Shown in pieces: positions 1 through 8,830 of a DNA stretch of 64,000 bases. Each line of letters starts with the position of its first letter. The stretch's first letter is position 1. The position numbers and the translations under genes are program-made. The DNA is from Termitomyces sp. T153. Taxonomy: Eukaryota > Basidiomycota > Agaricomycetes > Agaricales > Lyophyllaceae. The stretch covers positions 806,001 to 870,000 of the forward strand of contig JACKQL020000019.1 in NCBI GenBank assembly GCA_018296165.2. The letters run 5' to 3'. The notes beneath the pieces were generated by a model, which saw only the letters and a program-made list of their open reading frames with translations, was not told where the DNA came from and ran no database searches.

Positions 1-809
1 AGGACTGCCGCCCATTCATATTTCTGGTTAAGATTTGCAAGATGGGAGAGGTATCTGGCCGCGCCGTGACCAATCACAAAAGTGGCGTGTGCATCGCCTG
101 AAGAGGCCGCAAATGCTTGGAGGACAGAGAAGTAGGTCGACAAAGGGATGAGGAGATTGTGGAATGCAGGATAGTCCCTGGCACCAGTAACACGAGAGCC
201 ACCAGAGTCCGTGCGCTCCATGTCTGCACGCCGAAACTTAGATGTGGGATCGAGTTTGCACAGATCCATGGGGCGGAACTTGTGCCGTGCAATATCCAGC
301 AGTATGCTTGTCTCGATAGCAGGAAATAACACAGGTAGTGACTTACCAGCAGGGGATTGATCTGTCGAGATGAATGCTGGGAATGAAGGTGGAGGGTTGA
401 TTTGGGCTGCGAGGGGTGCTGCGAGATTTGGTGACTGGCTTGCCAGAGCCGCAAAAGCACGAAGCATGGTCATCATACCAGCAAGTGCGGCGTCGCTGTT
501 CTGCGCTGGTGGGGGATCCTGCAACTGGGATTCAAAAGAATCTGGGCTGGGTCCCTGCTGATCAAGTTTGGGCATTGCTGGTGGCAGTGTTGGCGACGGC
601 GTGAGCGAAGGGAGATGCGATGATAGAGGTGATGATGGAGGGGGAGACGGTGGTTGATGGTGGCTTGCTGGGGCAAATCGACCGTTTGGAAGGCGAAGAC
701 GACCCGATGTGCGCGTGGTGCCCGCTGAGAAACGCGTCCTGCGGAAAGAAAAAGCTGAGTCCAGTGGACTGACGAGCTCTATGTCAGTGGGGAGAAGGAT
801 GCAGGGCAT
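1..809 (-). CDS. Gag-like hypothetical protein, C-terminus cut by window edge
   Basis: An uninterrupted frame runs from an ATG at 807-809 off the left edge, giving at least 269 residues. The N-terminal third is rich in Ser and Pro; a Pro/Ala-rich middle follows. A better-conserved block contains FPAIETSILLDIARHKFRP followed by DLCKLDP, then a hydrophobic segment with YLSHLANLNQKYEW. From memory this resembles gag-like hypothetical proteins that are repeated many times in agaricomycete genomes, often linked to retroelements; no enzymatic motif is visible. CpG content is normal, unlike the decayed elements further right, so the copy may be young or a host gene. A GT at about 347 could start an intron, but the frame reads through without it. 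The function is not known, and the start is the first ATG in an open frame. Confidence 0.55.
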   Translation of the reverse strand, partial: MPCILLPTDIELVSPLDSAFSFRRTRFSAGTTRTSGRLRLPNGRFAPASHHQPPSPPPSSPLSSHLPSLTPSPTLPPAMPKLDQQGPSPDSFESQLQDPPPAQNSDAALAGMMTMLRAFAALASQSPNLAAPLAAQINPPPSFPAFISTDQSPAGKSLPVLFPAIETSILLDIARHKFRPMDLCKLDPTSKFRRADMERTDSGGSRVTGARDYPAFHNLLIPLSTYFSVLQAFAASSGDAHATFVIGHGAARYLSHLANLNQKYEWAAV

Positions 810-861
810 GAGTACTAAACCGACCTGACGAGCTCTATGTCAGTGGGGAGAAGGATGCAGG
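771..861. repeat. Direct duplication of 35 bp, 56 bp apart
   Basis: The segment at 771-805 recurs at 827-861 (both begin GACGAGCTCTATGTCAGTGG). The period of 56 is not a multiple of three. The duplication covers the N-terminal codons and the presumed leader of the minus-strand gene, so it shifts the upstream frame and limits the likely start to the ATG at 807-809. Confidence 0.85.
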
Positions 862-1029
862 ACGAGGATGTAAGAAACGATAGGTAGAACTATATATGAA
901 GTCCAAAAGACAATGGGACCATTGTTGCCACTGTAACAATGAGATGTGATATGGCGAGGGTGGACGCGTCGCGTATTGCACGATCGAGCGAGGGTCGTGT
1001 TTGCTTACACAGACGTCAATCAAAGGTTT

Positions 1030-1440
1030 TTTGATTGTCACATTAATGCTTCACTATGTGTAGACCAACAATTAGTCTTTGGTTATGTTCTGGGTCAGGT
1101 GCTTGCCCCAATCTCATCACACACTTGCCCATCCTCACTGCACATGCAAACAGCTTATATGAGGATGTTTGCTATGGTCACAGCTCAACCCCAACCTTAT
1201 TGAGATGCAGTTGATGACTACTGTCAGGAAGTAGGGGAATTCAAACCTTTCACCCCCTACACTTTCTCCCTGCATAGGCTGCACATTCTGCCTATGCAAT
1301 TCAACAACCTCAGCAAGATGGAGGTGATTTGTCACCTCCTTGTAAATCATGTTCTGGCCATGTAGGTGAACCATGCATATACCTTTGGCATATGCTTTTT
1401 AGATCACCACTGGTTTGGGAGTGCCTTGCATGCTGACCTG
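1030..1440. other. CpG-poor insert, unidentified transposon debris
   Basis: Base composition changes abruptly from CpG-bearing to almost CpG-free between about 1030 and 1440 and then reverts. Short peptides read on the plus strand but carry stops, and none matches a family I recognise. The texture equals the decayed transposons further right, so I read it as a small old insertion between two gene-type stretches. Confidence 0.4.
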
Positions 1441-1950
1441 TTCACATATGCGGAGACTCCGCGTTTCTCGCGACTTGGCATTACGGCTCCAAACGTCATT
1501 CTCCCGACATCGGCACGGGAGTATAAGCGGGTAGCTGCGATGAAAAAGGCAAAGCTCTCTCCTGGTCGAGATTTGCCGCTCAGAAGAATGAGAAGTCTTG
1601 AATCCTCGACAACAACCGAGACTACGCGCTCATCCTTGGAGACGCTCCCGGTTTCGCCTTCAAGCACGAGACCCTGCAGTATGAGTCTATCAGATGCAGA
1701 GACCGTGCTTGATGGTGAGGAGGGAACCACCAAAATTATCACGGTAGAACATTCGGGTCTTTCTCATCTCCGTCTGAAACGGTGTCTTGGCCCGTCATCG
1801 ATCTACATTGAAGGTTGCTCAGAGGACGGGGTTATGATTGGGTGCGGGAAGCTCTCTACAGCAAAACCTGGACCGGATACAACTACACATCGTGGTGTTC
1901 TCTCAAAGTTTTGGAAGAGACTATCAGGCAACAGGAAGGAACGTAGATAA
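1441..1950 (+). pseudogene. 3' fragment of an unidentified protein-coding gene
   Basis: An open frame of normal CpG content ends at a TAA at 1948-1950. It encodes about 169 residues beginning near AETPRFSRLGI, then NVILP, a Lys/Arg-rich stretch, and a long Ser/Thr-rich low-complexity region. It ends in a basic tail (KFWKRLSGNRKERR). The frame stays open further upstream to 1366, but that part is CpG-poor and belongs to the neighbouring insert. This looks like the C-terminus of a host protein whose 5' part was removed or separated by insertion. I do not recognise the family; a Ser-rich regulatory or cytoskeletal protein is possible but not supported. It could also be a short intact gene, which I think is less likely. 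Confidence 0.4.
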
Positions 1951-2658
1951 ACCATGGAATTGCAAATAGACGAACTACGTCCAAGTGATAGGATTACACT
2001 GATACAACGATCCTGCTGAGTGCGTAAGATACAATTTCTCCAAATGTCCAAAGTCTAGAATGGTTTGACGAAGGGTGGCTTTACGCAAAGCTTAGGCAGC
2101 TTCATGGTTCTTGTGAGCACAGTAGTGAGTCGACTCACTATAGCTTTGTCCACGCAAAGACTTCATGATGATAGTCGGAGAAAGTTTTTTTTGAATACCG
2201 AAATGAAAGGCAAGGCCGACAATCGAGAAAGCACGCATCTATGGAACGAGATATGACCAAGGCCAAGCACGACAGTCCTGGGCAGGGTAGCACCCTTGTT
2301 CTCCCACGTGTATACTTGATGAAATGGGCGAAATGATTATAGTACATATATGTACGAAAATAGCGTTGAGTGGAGTAACGCAACTAAAAGAGCCTGACCG
2401 AGATCTATACAGCGCGCCAATTTACAGCACCTCTCAAGTCGTGACGCCCGAAAATGCAGAAGACTAAGCCCGGAGGATACAACGAGACCATGGTCAACGC
2501 CCACTGTTACTTAAGCTTTAATCATTCACAATGTTTTTGTCCGTTACATTTTGGGCAGAATCCTATGTAATTTGTCACGTTGACGGTATATATCTATAAA
2601 GAATGCAACCTAATGGTATGATACAGTGCAGGATAATGAGATGCAATCGATGAATAAC
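1951..2658. other. Intergenic, no gene seen
   Basis: CpG-bearing unique sequence with only short frames on either strand. Nothing conserved is recognisable. It lies between the 3' ends of the fragment at 1441-1950 and the zinc-finger gene. Confidence 0.5.
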
Positions 2659-2746
2659 AATAAAGATACGGTTCAGAGTCAATAAAGATACGGTTCAGAG
2701 TCAATAAAGATACGGTTCAGAGTCAATAAAGATACGGTTCAGAGTC
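2659..2746. repeat. 22-bp minisatellite, four perfect copies
   Basis: The unit AATAAAGATACGGTTCAGAGTC is repeated at 2659, 2681, 2703 and 2725 without a mismatch. It begins six bases beyond the stop codon of the zinc-finger gene, so on the gene's strand it would lie in the 3' untranslated region. Confidence 0.95.
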
Positions 2747-2751
2747 AAGTA

Positions 2752-3917
2752 TCAGAGAGAAATAGCAAGACCAGATTGAAAACTTGACGTTGATGATAGG
2801 AACTCAGTAAAACTATAGTCTGCACCCGATGGGGAGGGCGATGGAGAGAAAAGGGAAGAGGAATCAATTGAACAGTCAGAGAGGTAGAACTCGGAATCAG
2901 GGGAAGAAACGGAGTAGGGTAGAGAAGAGTGGAAATCGAGCGAGGAAGATGATTCGAGTGTTCCATAGCGGCCATCTCTGTCGGCGATACTGGAAGCCGT
3001 TTGGATCATGGCTGGGTCGAAGATCCACGATAGGTCCTCATCTGAGGAAAACGTTACAGATTCCGTGAAATATGTTTCCGCAGGACAAATGGACTGAGGG
3101 AATTGTAAAAACAAATTCATGACATCAGAAGAGTAGTCGATGCCACTGAAAAGTTGACTGCAAGTATCCACGGCAGGAGAGAGGTCGGAAGGGAGGAATT
3201 GATCTGATGTAAATGGTTCCAAGGGAAATAATGTTCCTTCCGAAGGTAGAGGACATTTGTCCCACGTATATGAGAACCCATTGTCGTGCCCCTCGCTACA
3301 GGATGCATCGGAGGTGGTCATGGTAGTGGGAAGATACTCAGGAAGGGTCTTGGGCAAATTGGCGGGAGAAGGCGATGGGGCAACTTCTTTGCGCTCGTAG
3401 GGGGTATGGCGCCGTGATTGCTTGGTACCAACAGAAGTTTTCGCTTTCCCAGTCTTTCTGTTCGGGACATATGCGTGTTTCCTTTTCCTGTGCCGAGTTA
3501 AGCATCCAGGATCGGCTGTACGGTAATCGCAGTCCGGGCAGGCATGAGGCTTCTCCCCAGTACTGGAGAGCATTCTTGAGTGATGAGTCCAATATTCAGG
3601 GATAGGGGGTGCTTACTGTGTGAAAATATGAGTATTCAAATTTGACTTCTGGAGAGTCTGATAAGCACAGCCCTCATAGGGGCATTTAAACATCCTGAGG
3701 GTTTAAGTAAATTAAGAGCCATGCTTTCAAACGAGGATTGACGTACACAATAGCATCAGTGGGTTTATGAAGTTGCTCGTGACGGGCAATATCGCCTTTA
3801 TAGCGGATGACAACCCCGCATACCTTGCAAGGCTCGGTATTGATTTCTTTCTAAAAATGAAAGTGAGTCGTTGGGTGCGTTTGTGCTACAATCATCAGAA
3901 CTCACAGTACGAGACAT
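2752..3917 (-). CDS. Three-finger C2H2 zinc finger transcription factor
   Basis: Four exons (3917-3906, 3850-3747, 3694-3617, 3562-2752) join to 334 residues. Donors are GTGAGT, GTACGT and GTAAGC; acceptors are TTTTTAG, CCTCAG and CTCCAG. Splicing creates three C2H2 fingers with Cys/His at 12, 15, 28, 32; 43, 48, 61, 65; and 73, 76, 89, 94. The second and third are joined by the classical TGEKP linker at 66-70, which straddles the last intron; this junction is the strongest support for the model. Residues 95-334 are Ser/Pro-rich and acidic, with clusters such as SSDEDLSWIFDP, typical of an activation region. The protein should act in the nucleus as a DNA-binding regulator; targets are unknown. 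The reading frame is also open up to an ATG at 4041-4043, giving a possible longer N-terminus. CpG use is normal. Confidence 0.85.
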
Positions 3918-4476
3918 GATCCGATGATCGTAAAGAAGCACTGATAGGCGCGGCAAATGCGGGAGGACTTTGTATGTCGTGGGCGGGGCGCTCTGGAGTG
4001 AAGAGCATCCCGGCCGCGCCTTGCCTTTAAAGCAATCCCTCATCTACGAAAGGTCCTGAGCAGCAGGATTGGTTTTCACCCACTTTTTGCGTTATTACTC
4101 TAAAAGGAGAGAAAAAAGTGGTTTAGCGAACCAATCGTCCTAGAGAGGCAGGAGGCGGTCAATGCACCGCCTATGGCAACAAAATAAGGCAATAACGACG
4201 GATTGGCTGAATCCATTTTCAAAGAATCGCCTTTAAAGGATATTCTGGAAGACAAAGCCCACATTTTCCAGACATAGACATCTGCGACAAATGCCCCAGA
4301 AACGGATGTGCAGGTCTTGTTGTCTTTTTAGTCAGGAAGGCCCATCGCTATGGGGATTGGATTAAGAGGCTAGAATGCACGACGGTACATGGATGCTTTT
4401 CAGCTTCAGCGAAGTAGGCCATGAGAGCTTTACGATATTGGATCTGGCCTAAGTACAGGAGGATTTTGGGCTCGAT

Positions 4477-4540
4477 TGTTGGTGGCCGTTACTGATTCCG
4501 ATACTGAGCGAAGAGTTTGAATTTGTCACATGATCAAAGG
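4477..4540 (+). repeat. Dispersed direct repeat, copy 1 (partner 5105-5166)
   Basis: Both copies read TGTTG, then TGGCC, CTGATTCCGATA, ATGAGCG or CTGAGCG, AGAGTTTGAATTT and TCACATGATCAAA, with small indels. The partner lies 628 bases to the right. No coding potential. Confidence 0.8.
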
Positions 4541-5104
4541 AGCTTAGGACAATTTCGACGATCGTGCCATTGCTCTCGGCATTTCCCACAGGCTTGATTG
4601 GACATGCCACTGCGCTTCGTAACAGCAGAAGCGTATCGACCTCCACGCCCTGTGGCCGTCCCTCTCCTGCACCTGTCAGACGCTGGTTGCGAGGGCGCTC
4701 CTTCAGATTGAGAATTGGTGGCGTAGCTGAAGCAATGAGCATTGAGAACAGTAGTTGATCTATATTAAGGATGACTGAACAGCAAACTCACTGATCATGA
4801 GGAACACTTAGAAATTGGAATCATAATGTCATGAGTTGAGACTGCTTCAACATCATTTTAGAGTTTGATTATGGTACAATGGTGTGATATTTGACGTACA
4901 CGTCCCGGGCAAGTAAGTACTGACACGATAATGGTACATTCGACATACTGACGCAGCCATGGCCTAAATGGCACTTGGAAAAGCCAGCTCACTCATTCTC
5001 TGCATTTTTGGTGAGGGGGTTGCAGAATCCTGTGGGTCTTGTAGTGGTGATACACTGTCTGTAGTACCATGCAGCATAAAAACCAGCTGTTTTGTGCATG
5101 AATC

Positions 5105-5166
5105 TTGTTGTGGCCAATCACTGATTCCGATAATGAGCGAGAGTTTGAATTTTCACATGATCAAAA
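5105..5166 (+). repeat. Dispersed direct repeat, copy 2 (partner 4477-4540)
   Basis: Second copy of the 60-bp repeat described at 4477-4540, with about eight differences by eye. Confidence 0.8.
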
Positions 5167-5567
5167 AGCATCACCCAGTTAGATTAGATTTCGACATACT
5201 TATACTTGTTAATGGGTCATTACGAGGATCTTCATGGAAGAATATAAGAAATATAGAGGTAATGTGATATCTTCTTCCACCTCTTCAGAAGAACTGAAAA
5301 TTCTTTACAAGTTCTGAAACCAATCCAGCATCTCACTTGGTGACAACTTAGTGATTGTAGCCATCTGTCATGAGATGTTGGCCCCTGGAGTCCCAAGTGT
5401 CCTTTGATACATTATTACCTTGTTTAAGGAACTGAACGTTAAGTCTTGGAATTGCTTGCTCACTCACTCAGACAGATCTCCTTATCAATAAGTCTGGTTC
5501 AAGAGTGTTGATCAGGACCTGGTAGGTGCTTGAAAGCTACTGTAACATACTGTATGGAGGGTTCGGA

Positions 5568-5740
5568 CTATACAAACAGCAATATCAGTATTGATACCCT
5601 CAGTCTCGTATAAGTGACTATATTAGAACTGTACCTATACAAACAGTAAAATCAGTATTGATACCCTCAGTCTTGTATAAGTGACTATATTAGAACTGTA
5701 CCTATACAAACAGCAATATCAGTATTGATACCTTAGTAAT
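5568..5740. repeat. 67-bp tandem repeat inside the Copia LTR, about 2.5 copies
   Basis: CTATACAAACAG begins units at 5568, 5635 and 5702. Each full unit ends with the CCCTCAGTCT-GTATAAGTGACT half of the LTR hairpin. The array is an internal expansion of LTR sequence. Confidence 0.9.
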
Positions 5741-5782
5741 ATAGTCAGTGGTTGTAATCATAAGGTAGCAAGATGATTGGCT

Positions 5783-5814
5783 CACCCTCAGTCTCATATA
5801 AGTGACTGAGGGTG
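5783..5814. repeat. LTR hairpin CACCCTCAGTC...GACTGAGGGTG
   Basis: Eleven-base perfect inverted arms separated by ten bases. The same structure recurs in related LTR pieces at 41567-41598, 41744-41779 and 50823-50855, so it is a conserved family feature rather than chance. Confidence 0.9.
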
Positions 5815-5974
5815 CAGTTTCTACATGTTGGAATATATATACACTATGTCTCCATTGTCTAAGTGTGAAGGGGTACTGTGCCTTGGCTAGTCTCATTGTG
5901 AAGGGGTGGTTCCTGGCCTCAGCATATTAAATGTTTGATGTGGTGATGTCATTGTGTGTCCGACAATTCCAACA

Positions 5975-6750
5975 CTCCTCCTCACTGTGATAATGTAATG
6001 CTCCTCCTCACATGGAAGTGTGGTTCTATTGGAGGCCAAGACATGGTTGAAGGTACAGGAAGGCAGGGGATGGGAGAGTGAAAATGGCTACAGTATTTTC
6101 TTTTGATGGAACCTGTCAAAGCATCAGCTCATTTGATTGTACATGCTCTTGTAGGAAGTGGTATTTTATGTCCACATGCTTGACCCATGTGTGCAAGAGC
6201 AGGTCCTCAGATAGGGCAATTGTGGAATTGTTGTTGCAGAACATCTGTGTTGGCTATGATGTGACATCATTTCCAATGTCTTTGAGGAGTGAGCAAAGCC
6301 AGATGCATTCTTGGGTGCTTTCAAAAGTGGCCATATACTCTGCTTCACAGGAGGAGGCAGCAACTGTATGCTGCTTCCTGACTGCCCAGGATGTTGTGCC
6401 TGATCCAAGGCTCCAAGTATACCCACCCACACTTCATCTTGTGTCTGGGCAACTGGCCCAGTCAGAGTATGTGTAACCCCTGAGGTCAATATCATCTTGT
6501 CACCCTCCAAGGTGTAACTGTAGGTCATGAGTACCTTTTAAGTATCTGACAAGGCATATGGTGGCATTCCAGTGTGGAGTGCTGTATGAGTCAAGATATT
6601 GAATTAGCTGTTGTACCCTAAATGTGATGTCTGTGCAAGTCAATCTTGCAAGATAGAGGAGGTATCCAATGAGCTGACAATGGGAGTGCATTTGAGAGCA
6701 CATTACTCCTCTTGAGGTAGAGGCTTGCAGTTGATACTGATGTGTTCCTA
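5975..6750 (-). pseudogene. Copia reverse transcriptase C-terminus and RNase H, broken
   Basis: Translation of the minus strand gives the C-terminal RT block (IGYLLYLA, TCTDITF, HWNATICLVRYLKGT) at about 6560-6720. This is followed in another frame by the RNase H block (GYTYSDWA, a TSWAVRKQHTVAASSCEAEYMA-type stretch broken here as two pieces) at about 6290-6530. These are hallmark Ty1/copia motifs. Frameshifts and stops break the frame, CpG is nearly absent, and everything 5' of the RT tail is gone. The fragment continues directly into the polypurine tract and LTR at 5516-5974. Confidence 0.8.
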
Positions 6751-7431
6751 TGCTGCCTAGCTGCCATGCAGGGAAAACAAAAGGAAGCCTAAACACAAGC
6801 AACCAGATAGGGTAGCTGGCAATAGGAAGTAATGAGGGCAAGTCAGTAAACATGCCAGAAAGCAAGAGCAATAGATATATGAGTGATGTAGGGAACAAAA
6901 GAGAAAATGTTGCTATTGCTAGGCTAAGTCACTAGATAGTAATGCAGGGTCACTAAATTGCTGGATAATGAAAATGAAAAGGATGTATAAAATTTGTGAG
7001 TGGAAAATGCTAAGAAGAGGAGAAGAGGAGATGAGTTGGTAACAAGGGTGAACTAGGCAATTGATGGGGCTGGTAGGAAAGTGGAAGGTGAAAGAAGATT
7101 GCTATGGATGGTAAGGGCCAGTGACAGAAGGGTGATGGAGAAAAGAGGAGTAAGTGAAAATCACAGGAGTTGGGGAATGAATGTCAACTAGTCACTAGCC
7201 ACAGTTGCTAATGTTGCTAAGTTGCAATACACTAAAGAATACCTGTAGTTGGTATCCATGCTAAATTGAATATGAGGTTGCCAAGGCTTGTTGCTAAGCC
7301 ATTAATGATGACAAGAGAGAACAATAAAAGAGATCTGAAGCCTATGAGCTGAGGGATACCAAAGGTGAGGATGACACTCTTGTTGTTCTTCTACCCTAGA
7401 TACAGGCAGTATTTATACTATCCAGAAGTAT
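6751..7431. other. CpG-poor DNA, nothing recognised
   Basis: No frame longer than a few tens of codons and no family motif. It lies between the truncated Copia fragment and a solo LTR, and its last five bases (AGTAT) are one copy of the target duplication of that LTR. Confidence 0.5.
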
Positions 7432-7992
7432 TGTAAGGGTGACCTCTGGAGGCTGTGGCTCAATCACACAACTGGCAGAGGGAGATCCAAAGTCTATTCA
7501 GTATCTACAAGAAGTTCTAGAGTTCTAGCTACTCACCTGACAGAGGAAGATCCAAAGAGATCAAGTCTAAGGATTCCCAATGCCAGTGTTCAGAAAATTT
7601 ACCCTAGAGCTTCTGGGAAAAAACACCCAACAACAACCAGATCCAGAGTCTGATCAACAAACAGAAATCCATTGTAAATGGCCTCAATCTCTGGACTACC
7701 AGCACATGACCATGTGCAAATATAACTGCAAGATAGCCCTTAGTTGAAAGTACTTGTGGTCCAAAGATGGGAGGCCTACAATGTGTGGTAGGCCAGGAAT
7801 GCAGAAAACAATCCAGTGGTGAGAGGCCATGTGGAGGGGGCAACACTTGTTATTATTATTGACTCATTGACAGAGAACCAGTGCAGCCTAAGGGCTAGAG
7901 CTGGAACTAGCAGATAGGGAAAGCAAAGAAGAATAAAGGAAAACCACAAGGAGGGAGAACAGGACAGAGGGGGAATGGGACATCCCCTGACA
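7432..7992 (-). mobile_element. Solo LTR of a chromovirus (Gypsy), with AGTAT target duplication
   Basis: Plus-strand ends are TGTAAGGGTGACC and CATCCCCTGACA, the same termini as the LTRs of the large element at 57247-63611 in the same (minus) orientation. The flanks are AGTAT at 7427-7431 and AGTAT at 7993-7997, a 5-bp duplication as expected for Gypsy integration, and no internal sequence remains. At 561 bp it is longer than the other LTRs here; the middle diverges. The likely origin is recombination between the two LTRs of a full element. Confidence 0.88.
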
Positions 7993-8137
7993 AGTATAGT
8001 ATTCAAAAAGGAAAGATGGTCACTGCCAGTGATGGTGTCTGCCAAAGTGTCCATAATACATACTGGATGTTAGTATGGTAACCAAGTGTATGTGTGTGAT
8101 GACAAAAAGATGCATCATAGGTGTCAGTAAAAAAAAG

Positions 8138-8830
8138 AGCATAGTTCAACTTACCCAAGCCTCCCTTACTTCCCACATGGCTGAACTTACTGGACTCTGT
8201 CAAACTACTGAAGCAGTGTCACTTTCTCTCCAAGCCCTTCTGGAACATCTCCCCCTTGCTCCTACCACACCTCCAATGCCCTCAGCAGATGCAGAACAGT
8301 TTGTGTCTGTACCTAGCTTGGGCTTTTTGGCTCCATCTGCTGCAAAATAGCTTGTGTCTGCATCTGGCTTAGGCCTTTCAGCTCCTCATTCCAAACTCCC
8401 TCATCCTGCACTCCCTGATGTATATGATAGAGATTGTAAGGCTGGAGAACATTTCCTCCAGTTCTGTATCATCTATATCCAGCTGAGCAGTGAAGCCTTT
8501 ACCTCAGATGCCTTGAAATTGCCTGGGTTCTCTTCTACATGAAGGCCAGTTGAGCCTCAACCTATGTGCTGCATATCTTCCAATGCCCAGGAGAAGTTGA
8601 GAGTTTCTCTGGCTGGATGGAGTTTGAGAAGAAGTTCTGAGCAGAGTTCTTCCCCCTTGACCCTGCCAAAACCACAGCTCTTTCCCTTCAAGACCAAACT
8701 CAGTACAGTCAAGAAAAGTGGTCACTTGATGAGTACATTGACTCTTTTTATGCCTTAGTTGAACAGGCTGGATATCTGGATGGTCTACAACTCTGCCTAA
8801 CCTTCCATGATGGACTCCATTCCTCTCACC
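8138..8830 (+). pseudogene. Gypsy-1 gag remnant
   Basis: Peptides such as MAELTGLCQTTEAVSLSLQ, LSAPHSKLPHPALPDVYD, GEHFLQFCIIYIQLS and a final LDIWMVYNSA block align along the Gypsy-4 gag (62960-62300, minus) but are separated by stops and frameshifts. The nucleocapsid zinc knuckle present in the intact gag at 56057-57199 is deleted. The junction at about 8815-8830 jumps directly to the region between protease and RT. Confidence 0.75.

Larger units (their letters stand above)
3918..5515. other. Upstream and intergenic DNA, no convincing gene
   Basis: CpG-bearing to about 4960, then CpG-poor. Frames of 60-100 codons exist on both strands (for example 4449-4742) but lack recognisable motifs or codon coherence. 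The part nearest 3918 should hold the promoter of the zinc-finger gene. A 60-bp duplication is listed separately. Confidence 0.5.
5516..5974 (-). mobile_element. 3' LTR of a Copia-type retrotransposon
   Basis: On the minus strand it begins TGTTGGAATTGTCGGACAC and ends in ATCAACA, the TGTTG...CAACA form of Ty1/copia LTRs. It is preceded on that strand by a polypurine tract (GAGGAGGAG just right of 5974), as expected for a 3' LTR. The coding remnant at 5975-6750 is upstream in the same orientation. It contains an internal tandem repeat (5568-5740) and a perfect hairpin (5783-5814). The 5' LTR is missing. Confidence 0.85.

Noticed and set aside
3338..3592. Zinc-finger protein starting at the ATG before STGEKP (3573)
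   Set aside because: Splicing from the upstream exon gives HTGEKP with two more fingers. The ATG lies in the intron.
4449..4758. Small gene on either strand
   Set aside because: Two overlapping antisense frames of similar length with no conserved features; part of a region carrying a dispersed repeat.
7432..8137. 5' LTR of Gypsy-1
   Set aside because: The LTR at 7432-7992 has the opposite orientation and its own AGTAT duplication on both sides, so it is a separate solo LTR.
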